From assembly GCF_020991275.1 (NCBI RefSeq), contig NZ_JAJLQY010000010.1:186001-250000 (forward strand): a stretch of DNA of 64,000 nucleotides, given 5' to 3'. This DNA is from Actinocorallia sp. API 0066 (GTDB taxonomy: Bacteria > Actinomycetota > Actinomycetes > Streptosporangiales > Streptosporangiaceae). The notes under the pieces were generated by a model, which searched no databases, was not told the DNA's origin, and worked only from the letters and a program-made list of their open reading frames with translations. Positions 10,055-19,174 of this stretch are shown one piece after another (the first letter of the stretch is position 1; every line of letters starts with the position of its first letter). A program made the translations under genes and the position numbers.

Positions 10055-10609
10055 TCAGCTGCCATACACGTGGGGCGCCAGCGTTCCTACGAAGGGGAGG
10101 TTCCGGTACTTCTCGGCATAATCCAGGCCATATCCCACAACAAACTCGTTGGGGATATCGAACCCAACGTACCTGACGTCCAGTTCGGCCTTGACCGCTT
10201 CCGGCTTGCGCAGGATCGTGCAGACCTCAAGGCTCGCGGGCTGCCGCGTGCGCAGGTTGTCGATGAGCCACGACAGCGTCAGGCCGGAGTCCACGATGTC
10301 CTCGACGATCAGGACGTGCCTGCCGGAGATGTCGGTGTCCAGGTCCTTGAGGATCCGCACGACGCCCGACGACTTCGTGCCCGACCCGTAGGACGACACC
10401 GCCATGAAGTCGAGCGAGACGTGCGAGCTCAGCGCGCGCGCCAGGTCGGCCATGACCATGACGGCGCCCTTGAGCACCGCGACGAGCAGAAGGTCCTTCC
10501 CCGCGTAGTCGGCGTCGATCTGTCCGGCGAGCTCCCGGATCTTCGCCTGCAGCTCGTCCTCCGGGATCAGCACCTCGGACAGGTCATTTCCCAGGTCCTT
10601 CTCGTCCAC
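10055..10609 (-). CDS. hpt: Hypoxanthine phosphoribosyltransferase
   Basis: This purine-salvage enzyme joins hypoxanthine or guanine to PRPP. The 184-residue product has the PRPP-binding motif [14 protein letters not shown], the flexible loop with [10 protein letters not shown], and [28 protein letters not shown] near the C-terminus. A GTG start preceded by GAGAGG is used; longer frames upstream are out of family. It follows tilS with a 13-base gap and precedes ftsH, the common tilS-hpt-ftsH arrangement. Confidence 0.95.
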   Translation of the reverse strand: MDEKDLGNDLSEVLIPEDELQAKIRELAGQIDADYAGKDLLLVAVLKGAVMVMADLARALSSHVSLDFMAVSSYGSGTKSSGVVRILKDLDTDISGRHVLIVEDIVDSGLTLSWLIDNLRTRQPASLEVCTILRKPEAVKAELDVRYVGFDIPNEFVVGYGLDYAEKYRNLPFVGTLAPHVYGS

Positions 10610-10622
10610 CCCACGCCTCTCG

Positions 10623-11615
10623 TCAGCGGCCCTGGCCCGCCGCTGCGGCCGGGCCAAGATGCAGCTTGCCATACCTCCGGAACGCAACGATCCCCCCGGG
10701 CAGGTCGGCGCCGCGCTGGCCGTGCCAGGCCGTGACCAGCCGGTCCATCGCGGTGACGTGCACCGCCGCCAGCGATCCGGCCGGGCAGCCCGCCTCCACG
10801 GCGGCTCTGCGCAGCACCCGGCCCCTGACGGCCCGGGGCAGCCCGGCCAGCACCGACACCTCGTAGGTGTGGCCGACGCCACGTGCTTCCGCCTGCGCCC
10901 GGACCGCCCACTCGTCGAGCGCCTCGGCGTCCGCGCGCAGGAGATCGGCCGTTCGGGCCAGCGCCTCGGTGACGCCGGGACCGAGCGTGTCCTCCATCGC
11001 GGGGAGAAGGGAGGCACGCACCCTGGAGCGGGTGTAGGCGGGGTCGGTGTTGTGCGGGTCGTCCCAGGGCGTCAGGTCCATCGCAAGGCAGGCACGCCGT
11101 ACTTCGGCCCGGCCCAGGCCGAGCAGGGGACGCCGGTAGAGGCCGCTGCGCGCGGGCATCCCGGCGAGCGACCGCGCGCCCGAGCCACGGGCGAGGCCGA
11201 GCAGGACCGTTTCGGCCTGGTCGTCGCGGGTGTGGCCGACGAGGACGGCGGCCGCGCCGAACTCCGCTGCCGTCTTGTCCAGCGCCGCGTACCTCGCCTC
11301 GCGCGCCGCGGCCTCGGGGCCGCCCTTGGCGCCGACCTCCACCGCGACGGACCCCGCGGGATCGAGGCCGAGCCCCCAGAGCGTCTCGACGATCCTCGCG
11401 GCCCGCGCGGCCGAGCCCTCCTGGAGGCCGTGATCGACCGTGACGCCGCCCGCGCGCAGCCCCGCGCGCGGCGCCTCGAACGCCAGCGCGGCGGCGAGCG
11501 CCAGCGAATCAGCCCCGCCGCTGCACGCGACGAGGACGAGGGCGCCACGGGACAGCTCGGACAGCTCCGCCCGCACCGCCGAGCGCACCCTGGCGACCGC
11601 AGGATCAGGCCCCAC
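10623..11615 (-). CDS. tilS: tRNA(Ile)-lysidine synthase
   Basis: TilS converts the CAU anticodon wobble cytidine of tRNA-Ile2 to lysidine, so it reads AUA. The 330-residue product has the PP-loop SGGADS at residues 32-37 and [29 protein letters not shown] and [11 protein letters not shown] segments typical of the family. I place the start at a GTG five bases after GGGAGG rather than at a GTG 51 bases further upstream, which lacks such a site. It is a short actinobacterial-type TilS. Confidence 0.93.
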   Translation of the reverse strand: MGPDPAVARVRSAVRAELSELSRGALVLVACSGGADSLALAAALAFEAPRAGLRAGGVTVDHGLQEGSAARAARIVETLWGLGLDPAGSVAVEVGAKGGPEAAAREARYAALDKTAAEFGAAAVLVGHTRDDQAETVLLGLARGSGARSLAGMPARSGLYRRPLLGLGRAEVRRACLAMDLTPWDDPHNTDPAYTRSRVRASLLPAMEDTLGPGVTEALARTADLLRADAEALDEWAVRAQAEARGVGHTYEVSVLAGLPRAVRGRVLRRAAVEAGCPAGSLAAVHVTAMDRLVTAWHGQRGADLPGGIVAFRRYGKLHLGPAAAAGQGR

Positions 11616-11696
11616 CGCTTCCTCCCGCCGACGCGCGCCGTGTGCTGCCGGGACCCAGCGTGCCACGGGCCGATGACATTTCCGGGAGGCGGCGCG

Positions 11697-12821
11697 TCAG
11701 GGCTCCGTGCCGTTCGGCTTCTCCAGCGAGAGCACCTCGCCGGGCAGCGCGGGCTTGACGACGCGGGCGATCCACACCGACGGGTCGGCGATCTCGTCGA
11801 GGGTCGGCAGGGTCTCGGGCGACGCCCACACCTGGTTGAAGCCCTCCATCCCCACCTCCGCGTGGACGCGCCGGACGAACCGGGAGCCTTCGGCGTACTG
11901 CTTCATCTTGATGTCGATGCCGAGCAGCCTGCGGATGGTCTTGTCGAGCCGGGAGCCGCCGCCGCGCCTGCCGTTGAACTTGCTGCGGATCTGCGCGACG
12001 GTCGGGACGACGCCGGGCCCGACCGCGTCCATGACGAAGTCGCCGTGCCCCTCGACCAGCGTCATCACGGCGGTGAGCCGGTCGAGGATCTCGCGCTGCT
12101 CCGGGCTCTGGATCGCGTCGATGAGGGTGGACTCGCCGCCCCGGACCGCGTCCGCGACGGCCTCGGCCGCGTCCTTGATCCGGTCGAGCAGCTCCGTCGG
12201 GCCGATGTCGGACGCCAGCAGGAACCTGGTCATCTGGTCCTGGACGTAGCCGCGCAGCCAGGGCACGGCGGTGAACTGGGCGCGGTGGGTCTCCTCGTGC
12301 AGGCAGACCCAGAGGCGGAAGTCGCGGGTGTCGACGCCGAGTTCGCGCTCGGTCTGCACGATGTTGGGCGCGACGAGGGTGAGCCGTCCGGTGGGCGCCT
12401 GGCCGGAGGGGTCGGGCGGCAGGAACAGTTCGTACTGGCCGAGCACCCGGCTGGCCATGTAAGCGAGGATCGCGCCCATCTGCATGCCCGTGACGCGCGA
12501 CCCCACGAGGTCGACGGCGATGCCCACGGGGCCCGCGGACGGCCTGCGCTCGGACAGCTTGTCCACGAGGGGTTCCAGGACGACCCTGAAGCCGTCGACG
12601 TTCGCCTTGATCCAGCCGGGGCGGTCGACGACCGTCGCGGGCTTCGGATCGGGCAGCACGTCCATCCGGGTGAACTCGCGCACGTGCTCCTGGGCCACGG
12701 CGGACAGCTCCCGCAGCTCACGGACGACCTCGCGCGCCTCCTCGGCGGAGACCTGTGGTCCGGGCCGCACCAGGCGCGCCCCCGTCTGGACCGCCGTCCC
12801 CCAGTCGATCATCCCGCCCAC
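11697..12821 (-). CDS. DUF2342 zinc-dependent metalloprotease-like protein
   Basis: The 374-residue product matches the actinobacterial zincin-like family annotated as F420-associated or DUF2342 hydrolase. The zinc motif HEETH is at 175-179 and an extra acidic segment VEGHGDFVMD lies about 90 residues later, a likely third-ligand region. There is no signal peptide, so it is probably cytoplasmic. The substrate is unknown. The start is a GTG with GGAGGGAG five bases upstream; an ATG nine bases later is a fallback. It lies between dacB and tilS in the standard gene order. Confidence 0.85.
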   Translation of the reverse strand: MGGMIDWGTAVQTGARLVRPGPQVSAEEAREVVRELRELSAVAQEHVREFTRMDVLPDPKPATVVDRPGWIKANVDGFRVVLEPLVDKLSERRPSAGPVGIAVDLVGSRVTGMQMGAILAYMASRVLGQYELFLPPDPSGQAPTGRLTLVAPNIVQTERELGVDTRDFRLWVCLHEETHRAQFTAVPWLRGYVQDQMTRFLLASDIGPTELLDRIKDAAEAVADAVRGGESTLIDAIQSPEQREILDRLTAVMTLVEGHGDFVMDAVGPGVVPTVAQIRSKFNGRRGGGSRLDKTIRRLLGIDIKMKQYAEGSRFVRRVHAEVGMEGFNQVWASPETLPTLDEIADPSVWIARVVKPALPGEVLSLEKPNGTEP

Positions 12822-12949
12822 GCCCGCTCCCTCCGCCGGGACCGGAACCCCGGATAGGACTCACTCGCGTTCTTGCTCCACCGTATGCGACCAACGCCCG
12901 GCACCACTCAGACGTTCCCCCGCGCCCCGCCGGACAACCTGCGGCCGGA

Positions 12950-12960
12950 GTTATCCACAG
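12950..12960 (+). promoter_or_regulatory. DnaA-box-like site 1
   Basis: GTTATCCACAG lies in the gap between the zincin gene and dacB. It contains the TTATCCACA core recognised by DnaA. This is one of four identical 11-base sites in the window. Confidence 0.5.
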
Positions 12961-13017
12961 GGGCGTCCGCGCAGGTCAGCGCGGGTGTAGCAGGATGGGT
13001 GCGGGCGGGCGCGGCGG

Positions 13018-14373
13018 TCAGCAGGCGCAGGTGACGACGGTGTCGGCGAGCTGGTCGAGCGCCACCCGGGCGGCGCCGAGGTCGGCGGCGTCGTTGGCCA
13101 TGAACGCGAAGGAGAGGAGGCGGCCGGTGGAGTCATAGGCGACGCCCGCGAGGGTGGCGACGCCGTTGAGGGTCCCGGTCTTGGCGCGGACGAGGCCCGC
13201 GCTCGGCATGCCGAGGAAGCGTTCACTCAGCGTTCCGCTGAAGCCGCCGACGGGCATGCCGGTGAGCACGGTGCCGAGTTCCGGGCGCTTGCCCGAGGCG
13301 GTGAAGGAGACGAGGCGGGCGAGCGCGAGCGGGGTGATCCGGTTCTGCGGGGAGAGCCCGCTGCCGTCCACGGTGGCGACGCCCTGGGCCATGCCGAGCG
13401 ACTGGAGCGTCTCGCGGACGGCGCGGGAGGCGCCTTCGAAGGATGCGGGAAGGTCCTTCTTCAGGGCGACCTGCCGGGCCATCGCCTCGGCGACCTCGTT
13501 GTCGCTGCACTGCATGAGGTGCTCGACGAGTTCGGCGACCGGCGGCGAGTCGACCGAGGCGACGTCCTGCCCGCCCGAGCCTGAGGCGGGTCGTCCGACG
13601 GTGGTGGCGACGCCGTACTGGTTCAGGTACCTGGCGAACGCCTGGGTGGCCGCTTTCGGCCCGTTGTCGGCGGGGGTGACGGTGCCCTCGCACGGGTTGG
13701 GCGCGGACCTGCCGTTGTCCACCATGAGGGCGGCGATGGGGGCGACGCTGCCTTCGGTGACGTAGGTGGGCTTCCATCCCGGTCCCATGTCGGAGCCCTG
13801 GTAGAGGGAGGCGTCGTAGTCCACCGTGACGGCGCCGACGCCCTCGGTCTTCAGCGCGTCCGCCGTCTGCCGCGCGAGGTCGGCGACGGAAGCGGGGCGC
13901 GGGTAAGAGGTGGGCTTGGCCTTGGACGAGAGGGTGGGATCGCCGCCGCCGACGAGGACGAGCCGGTCGCCCTTGCGGACGACACGGGTCCGCAGGGTCA
14001 TGCCCGGGTCCAGGACGGCCAGCGCCGCGGCGGAGGTCACGATCTTTGTGGTGGAGGCGGGCACGGCGGCCTTGGTCGATCCGGCGTCGAAGAGCGTCCT
14101 GCCTGTCCTGGCGTCGAGGACGACGCCGGTGATCTTGCCGTCGGCGTTGCGGGCCGCCAGCCGGGAGGCGAGTGCGGCTCCGGGAATCTTCCCGGCACCG
14201 GTAACCTGCCTTGTCTCACCGGGATCCACGACCCGCCGCTCGGCCACCGCGGCCGGTTGCGGGGAGAGTTCCCGTTCTGGTGTGATTTTCACCACACCGG
14301 CGCTCGCGCTGACGGCGAAGACCTGGAGCAGGAAGAGTGTGACCACGGCCACCGGCCGGTCAACGGTCACCAT
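13018..14373 (-). CDS. dacB: D-alanyl-D-alanine carboxypeptidase/endopeptidase (PBP4 family, S13)
   Basis: A low-molecular-weight penicillin-binding protein that trims or cuts peptidoglycan cross-links outside the membrane. The 451-residue product has an N-terminal hydrophobic signal (about 8-25), SxxK motif STTK at 107-110, SDN motif within CSDNEVAEAMAR, and KTG motif within RAKTGTLNG. It has the long inserted domain between SxxK and SDN typical of S13 enzymes. The start at MVTVDRP follows GGGAGAG; a longer frame into the divergent ppa leader is rejected. It ends in two closely spaced cysteines (TCAC). Confidence 0.93.
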   Translation of the reverse strand: MVTVDRPVAVVTLFLLQVFAVSASAGVVKITPERELSPQPAAVAERRVVDPGETRQVTGAGKIPGAALASRLAARNADGKITGVVLDARTGRTLFDAGSTKAAVPASTTKIVTSAAALAVLDPGMTLRTRVVRKGDRLVLVGGGDPTLSSKAKPTSYPRPASVADLARQTADALKTEGVGAVTVDYDASLYQGSDMGPGWKPTYVTEGSVAPIAALMVDNGRSAPNPCEGTVTPADNGPKAATQAFARYLNQYGVATTVGRPASGSGGQDVASVDSPPVAELVEHLMQCSDNEVAEAMARQVALKKDLPASFEGASRAVRETLQSLGMAQGVATVDGSGLSPQNRITPLALARLVSFTASGKRPELGTVLTGMPVGGFSGTLSERFLGMPSAGLVRAKTGTLNGVATLAGVAYDSTGRLLSFAFMANDAADLGAARVALDQLADTVVTCAC

Positions 14374-14414
14374 GTCACGTCTCTCCCTCGTCCAGGTCTG
14401 CCACGTGAGTGCGA

Positions 14415-14432
14415 GATCCTTGTATACACACA
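14415..14432. promoter_or_regulatory. Possible shared promoter core between dacB and ppa
   Basis: The palindrome TGTATACA is the only AT-rich hexamer-like sequence in the 119-base divergent gap and could serve as a -10 on either strand. No clear -35 is visible for either direction. Confidence 0.3.
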
Positions 14433-14492
14433 ACACCCCATGAGCCACGCATCAACGCGGCAGCTTCGGACCATGGCGAGCGGAGGAAGACA

Positions 14493-14981
14493 GTGGAATT
14501 CGACGTGACCATCGAGATCCCGAAGGGCTCTCGGAACAAGTACGAGGTGGACCACGAGACCGGACGGATCCGGCTCGACCGCCTCCTTTTCACGTCCACG
14601 CAGTACCCCACCGACTACGGGTTCGTCGACGGCACCCTGGGTGAGGACGGCGACCCACTAGACGCGCTGGTGCTGCTGCAGGAGCCGACCTTCCCCGGCT
14701 GCCTCATCCTGTGCCGCGCCGTCGGGATGTTCCGGATGACCGACGAGGCGGGCGGCGACGACAAGCTGCTCTGCGTCCCGGCCACCGACCCGCGCTTCGA
14801 GCACGTGCGTGACATCCACCACGTTCCGGAGTTCGACCGGTTGGAGATCCAGCACTTCTTCGAGGTCTACAAGGACCTGGAGCCCGGCAAGTCCGTCGAG
14901 GGCGCCAACTGGGTGGGCCGGGTCGAGGCCGAGGAGGAGATCCTCCGCTCGCGCAAGCGCGCGGAGGAGCACGGCCACTGA
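14493..14981 (+). CDS. ppa: Inorganic pyrophosphatase (class I)
   Basis: A soluble Mg-dependent enzyme that hydrolyses pyrophosphate and drives biosynthetic reactions. The 162-residue product has the N-terminal [18 protein letters not shown] and the metal-site signature [11 protein letters not shown] with its aspartates, plus [14 protein letters not shown] near the C-terminus. The GTG start sits six bases after GGAGGA, an almost ideal ribosome site. It is divergent from dacB and convergent with the NlpC/P60 gene 12 bases later. Confidence 0.96.
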   Translation: MEFDVTIEIPKGSRNKYEVDHETGRIRLDRLLFTSTQYPTDYGFVDGTLGEDGDPLDALVLLQEPTFPGCLILCRAVGMFRMTDEAGGDDKLLCVPATDPRFEHVRDIHHVPEFDRLEIQHFFEVYKDLEPGKSVEGANWVGRVEAEEEILRSRKRAEEHGH

Positions 14982-14993
14982 CCCGAGCGGCCG

Positions 14994-16187
14994 TCAACCG
15001 GGGCGGACGGCGCCGATGAAGCCGTTCCGCCAGATGGACGAGATCCGCACCTTCGCACCCGTGTAGGGCGCCTCGACCATCCGCCCGTCACCGACGAAGA
15101 TCCCGACATGATGAATCGTGTCGGGATCTTTGGTGTTCTTGGCGAAGAACACCAGGTCGCCCGGCCGGAGCATCGTCGTCGGCACCCGCGGGCCCGCCAC
15201 CCACTGCGACCCCGTCCAGTGGTCGAGGCCGATGCCGACCTTCCCCCACGCGTACAGCGCGAGGCCGGAGCAGTCGAAGCCCTTGATCTTCGACCCGTGC
15301 TGGATCCCGTAGGACGGCCCCTTCTGCGTCCCGCCTCCCCATGAATAGGGAGTGCCGATCCACTTGAGCGCCTCCTTGACGACCGTCTTGCCGCGGCCGC
15401 TTACGCGCGGCGAGAGGTCGTCCTCGAAGTTGCGCACGGCCTCGCGGTCGAGGCGTTCCGCACGCTCCTCGCGCAGCGCGGCGATCCTGCGCTCGGCCAG
15501 CCTGTCGGCTCGGCTCTGGGTGCGGGTGAGCTGCGCGGTGAGCCCACGTTTCAGGGCGCCGATCCGGGTGAACGCCTCCTTCTGCGCCCGTACCGCGGCG
15601 ACCGCGTCACGGCGCGTGCGTTCGACCGTCACGGCCGTCTCCTTCTGCCGCGTGTGCGCGCGTCTGGCCTCCGAGCGGAGCAGGCGCGACACCTTGCGCG
15701 CCGCCTTCACCCGCTTGCGCAGCCCCTCGTGGCGCGTCTCGACGACCTGGAGCAGCCGCGCCCTGTCGAGGGCGGCCTGCGCGCCGCCCGTCCCGCCGAC
15801 GGCGAGGCCGAGCCTGCCCGCCGAGGTGTAGGCGCCGACCTCGCGCGCGGAGAGTTCCCGCCGGGCCGCCTCGTAGGCGGCCTCCGCCTTGCGCGCCCGC
15901 GCCCTGGCGTCCCGGACCGCCGCGCGCGCCTTGCGCAGCGCCACGAGCCGCCCGTTGTGCCGCTCCATCGCGAGCTCGGCGTCCCAGCCGAGCGTCGTCA
16001 GCTCGGCGTCGGCGGCGGCCAGCCGCGCCTTGAGCCTGCCGATCTTCTGCGCCTTGGTCAGCGGCGCGGCGCGGCTCGCGACCGCCTGCCCCGCCGGCGA
16101 CGGTTCGGCCGCGAGCGCCGGGGCGACGCCGACGACCAGCGCTCCCGCGACGACAAGGACGAGAGTTGTAGACGACGACCGCGGCAC
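14994..16187 (-). CDS. Secreted NlpC/P60 peptidoglycan hydrolase with coiled coil
   Basis: The 397-residue product begins with a signal peptide (VPRSSSTTLVLVVAGALVVG, cleavage near ALAAEP). A long charged helical region (about 40-270), rich in Arg, Ala and Glu, is probably a coiled coil. A C-terminal NlpC/P60 domain has catalytic Cys306 in GFDCSGL and His360 in HHVGIFVG. It should cut peptide stems of peptidoglycan, like RipA-type enzymes. The GTG start has GGAGG eight bases upstream. No actinobacterial c-di-AMP riboswitch pattern was convincing in the leader. Confidence 0.88.
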   Translation of the reverse strand: MPRSSSTTLVLVVAGALVVGVAPALAAEPSPAGQAVASRAAPLTKAQKIGRLKARLAAADAELTTLGWDAELAMERHNGRLVALRKARAAVRDARARARKAEAAYEAARRELSAREVGAYTSAGRLGLAVGGTGGAQAALDRARLLQVVETRHEGLRKRVKAARKVSRLLRSEARRAHTRQKETAVTVERTRRDAVAAVRAQKEAFTRIGALKRGLTAQLTRTQSRADRLAERRIAALREERAERLDREAVRNFEDDLSPRVSGRGKTVVKEALKWIGTPYSWGGGTQKGPSYGIQHGSKIKGFDCSGLALYAWGKVGIGLDHWTGSQWVAGPRVPTTMLRPGDLVFFAKNTKDPDTIHHVGIFVGDGRMVEAPYTGAKVRISSIWRNGFIGAVRPG

Positions 16188-16400
16188 GGTTCCCACCTCC
16201 ACCCAGGACACGTGACCCGCTGAGGGGCAACGCTGCGAACACGTCCTGTGAACATCTGTCACACGGTGTGCCTCTACCCCGCGCGGCCTTGTCGCCACTC
16301 CGGCTTTACGGTCTTCTTTCCACTTTTCCAAGGAGCCCAGGGCGCTATTTCCGGCTTTCTCCCGACAACTCGGGCAGTCGCTTCCGCCTCGCTGAGATTC

Positions 16401-18092
16401 TTAATCCAGGCCGAAAGGGAAGCCCTTCTCCGGAAACCACAATTCCGGCTTGTCGGGTGTGACCTTCTCGTCCGCCGGGTGTTCCTCGGGCGGGCACAGC
16501 GACGGCGAGGGCTCCGGCGTCCCGGTGCCCGTCGGCGCGGGGACGGGGCCGCTTGTCGGCGTCCCGGCGGGCGCCGTGTGCGCGGGCGACGAGGTCGGCG
16601 GGACGCCCGTCGCCGGGTGCGGTGGAGAAGCCGGCTGCCCCGTCGGCGGGAGGGCGGACGTCCAGGTGACCGTCACCGTGACGCGGCCAAGGCGGATCGT
16701 CCCCTTGCCCGCGCCGTCCTCCGCCGTGCGTAGGACGCGTACCTTGACCGTCGCCTTCTGGTCCTTGGCCAGCCGCCCCGAAGGCTCCGAAAGCCGCATC
16801 GGACCCTTCACCTTGGCCCGCCACACCAGGTCGTCGTCGGCCGAGAGCCGCAGCGTGCCCACCGAGTCCGCGCCCAGGTCGAGCCGCAGCGGCGACACCG
16901 TGAGCGTGCCGGGGCGCTCGGGCGCACCGGCTACGGCGTCCAGCTCCGCGCTCTGCGGTGTGTGCGCGGGCGGCTTGACGTGCGGGGTGGCTGCCGTGTC
17001 GGACGCCGCCGCCCCCTTGCCGCCCACCTGGAGCCGCGCGGGCAGGGCGCCGTCGCGCGGCTCGGGCGGACGCGGCCGGTCGTCGGCAGTGTCACCCGAA
17101 GGAGCGGGCCGTGACCCCGGCGTGCCCCCCGACGCGATCGTGCGCACATCGTGGCGGGGATCGCCCACCAGCCAGCCAACGAACGTCGTCCCCGCGATCA
17201 GCCCTCCCGACAGCACCCCGACCACCAGGATCCTGCGCCACCACCGCGCGCGGTCCTTAGGCTCCTCATCGAGCGGGACCGTCGTGTGGCCGGGAAAGCC
17301 GAGCGGCGTGAAGTCGGTGCTGCGGGTCGCGACGAACAGCCGGTAGCCCACGAGGTCCGGATCGGTGAAGCAGCTCATCACCTTCGCGCGCAGCCCGGCG
17401 GGCGGCGCCGGACTGGGGACCATCGCGAAGATCTTGGCGGGCGACACCGCTTCCGTCGGCCGGTGGACGGCGCACTCCGGGCACGCCTTCACGTGCGCGA
17501 GGAGGTTCGCCCGCACGTTGGCGTCGACTTCGCCCGCCTCCCCCGCCGCGAGGATGTCCGCGCGGGACGCGCAGCCGAAGGGCCCGAGGTGGGAGAGCAG
17601 CTCCACCGTCAGGGTGCTGCGCAGCTCGTTCCTCCCGTCGGCGAGCAGCGCCTGCGTCTGCCGTTCGGGCACGGTGAGCACCAGCGAAGCGTGCCGTACC
17701 GACAGCTTGTGCAGCGTCTCCAGCTCCAGCGCCTCCCGCGCGCGCGGTTCGAGCGCCCGGACGGCCCGCCAGGCGATGAGCCGCTGGTCCGCCTCGCGCC
17801 GGTCGCCCTCCGGCGCCGGGAGGTCGGGAGGCGACGTCGGGAAGGGCCGCCGCGCGCACTCGGACCTGGCGATCGCGTACAGCCAGGGCCGGAACAGCGC
17901 GACGTCGTGCAGCCTGTCGGCGTGCGCCTCCGCGACGATGAAGGTGTCGCGCAGGGCCACCTGCGCCGCCTCGGCGTTCGTCAGCCGGAACCAGCAGTAC
18001 GCGTACAGGGGCTCGGCATACGCGTCGTAGACCGAGGCGAGCGCACCGGGATCACGGGCGCGCAGCGCCTCGACGAGCTGGCGGTCATCCAT
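16401..18092 (-). CDS. Membrane-anchored ECF-type sigma factor with internal zinc anti-sigma-like motif
   Basis: The 563-residue protein starts with an ECF-like region 2 (about 1-80, ALASVYDAYAEPLYAYCWF) and a weaker region 4 (about 103-155). Between them and the membrane lies H200-x3-C204-x2-C207 in LLAHVKACPECAVH, the spacing of zinc anti-sigma (ZAS) domains. One membrane helix follows at about 288-310. The exported part is proline-rich around an Ig/BACON-like beta domain (about 395-475). A sigma factor tethered by its own anti-sigma-like module is inferred; the region 4 helix is divergent, so DNA binding needs testing. Confidence 0.75.
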   Translation of the reverse strand: MDDRQLVEALRARDPGALASVYDAYAEPLYAYCWFRLTNAEAAQVALRDTFIVAEAHADRLHDVALFRPWLYAIARSECARRPFPTSPPDLPAPEGDRREADQRLIAWRAVRALEPRAREALELETLHKLSVRHASLVLTVPERQTQALLADGRNELRSTLTVELLSHLGPFGCASRADILAAGEAGEVDANVRANLLAHVKACPECAVHRPTEAVSPAKIFAMVPSPAPPAGLRAKVMSCFTDPDLVGYRLFVATRSTDFTPLGFPGHTTVPLDEEPKDRARWWRRILVVGVLSGGLIAGTTFVGWLVGDPRHDVRTIASGGTPGSRPAPSGDTADDRPRPPEPRDGALPARLQVGGKGAAASDTAATPHVKPPAHTPQSAELDAVAGAPERPGTLTVSPLRLDLGADSVGTLRLSADDDLVWRAKVKGPMRLSEPSGRLAKDQKATVKVRVLRTAEDGAGKGTIRLGRVTVTVTWTSALPPTGQPASPPHPATGVPPTSSPAHTAPAGTPTSGPVPAPTGTGTPEPSPSLCPPEEHPADEKVTPDKPELWFPEKGFPFGLD

Positions 18093-18249
18093 GGCGGAAA
18101 AGCTAAAGGGGCCGCCATCTTCACCTCCACCGAATCCCTGGAATTGCTCAGCAATTCTTCAGAGCGATCCAGGTGATTCACCGCAAATATCGCGATCTTC
18201 GCAACGCCCTTTCCGGGAACCGTCGCCGATCGGACAGAGGTCCGGTTGT

Positions 18250-18960
18250 TCAGAATTGCAGCCGCATGGGCGGAAAGAGCCGGTCGGCCGCCGCCGCGAT
18301 CGCGGTCACCTGCGCCGAGGTGAAGATCACCGGATGCGCCTTGACGAACTCGGGGATCTCCCGGCCCCGGTGGAAGGTGACCCCCTCGTGCTCCAGACCC
18401 TCCGGCTCGACCTTCCCCGACTGGACGGCGACCAGAGGAACAACGCCGACCTCCTCGTCGAGCTCCTCCGCGAGGAACCGCGAGACGAGCTCGGCGGCGC
18501 GCGCGGCGGTCTCGCCGATGCCGCCCACCGGCTCCTCCCCCGCCCACAGCCGCCCCTCGTCCGCCCAGAGCCGGACGCCCCGCCGCACCCTGCGCGTGAT
18601 GACGACGTAGACGCCGGTCAGGCCGACCACCAGATGGTCGAGGTTCGTCGCCGACAGGTACGGCACCGTCCGGTCGTGCAGGACCGCATAGCCCCTGCCG
18701 AGCCCGCCCAGGTCGCGGCCCGTCCTGCGCTCGGCGCGCGCCCCGCGCCGCCACTCGGTCTCCGGCCCCGGCACCAGGTAGCTCAGCCCGTAGTGCAGGG
18801 CCGCGACGCCCGCCCCCGAGCAGGCGCCGATCCGCCAGTCGACGAACCCCGCCGTCATCACTCCCGCCGCGGCGCCCAGCGCGCTGCCCACCGCGCAGCG
18901 CTCGACCCGCGAGGAGAGGGTCCGGTAACGCGCCCAAGCCGAAGCTCCGGCCATCCCCAT
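18250..18960 (-). CDS. NERD-domain membrane protein
   Basis: The 236-residue product has two hydrophobic segments near the N-terminus (about 22-40 and 43-60). They are followed by a NERD (nuclease-related) domain: GRDLGGLGRGYAVLHDRTVP, then NLDHLVVGLTGVYVVITRR and VVPLVAVQSGKVE. The NERD fold resembles restriction-type nucleases but activity is unproven for most members. Two ATG starts, six bases apart, are both possible; GGAG is four or ten bases upstream. It is divergent from the MerR gene. Confidence 0.75.
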   Translation of the reverse strand: MGMAGASAWARYRTLSSRVERCAVGSALGAAAGVMTAGFVDWRIGACSGAGVAALHYGLSYLVPGPETEWRRGARAERRTGRDLGGLGRGYAVLHDRTVPYLSATNLDHLVVGLTGVYVVITRRVRRGVRLWADEGRLWAGEEPVGGIGETAARAAELVSRFLAEELDEEVGVVPLVAVQSGKVEPEGLEHEGVTFHRGREIPEFVKAHPVIFTSAQVTAIAAAADRLFPPMRLQF

Positions 18961-19081
18961 CTCACTCCGACCCACCTGCTCACCCCCGGGGGCAAGAGTC
19001 GTGGCAGGTCGGGCCGCATTCAAGGACTTCGGCGCACCCGGCAGGTGTCGTCGCGGCATACCAGGGCAAGCCGGGCGCGGT

Positions 19082-19116
19082 TTGACACTGCAACGATGAC
19101 AGTGTCAGTATTGCAG
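19082..19116 (+). promoter_or_regulatory. Promoter overlapped by nested palindromes, likely MerR operator
   Basis: TTGACA at 19082-19087 is followed after 18 bases by CAGTAT, a plausible sigma-70-type pair. The perfect inverted repeat TGACACTG-N9-CAGTGTCA (19083-19107) covers it, and CTGCAA/TTGCAG (19088-19093 and 19111-19116) forms a second, interleaved pair. MerR regulators bind between -35 and -10 across long spacers, so autoregulation by the next gene is likely. Confidence 0.7.
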
Positions 19117-19174
19117 CGTCGGCCGCCGAACCGCGGCGCCGGCGCACGGTGCCAACGGGCGGGAGGTGACGCAG

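Noticed and set aside
16188-16400. Possible c-di-AMP (ydaO-type) riboswitch upstream of the NlpC/P60 gene
   Set aside because: Such genes are often controlled this way in actinomycetes, but I could not match the conserved core. Only a small CACACGGTGTG palindrome is evident.
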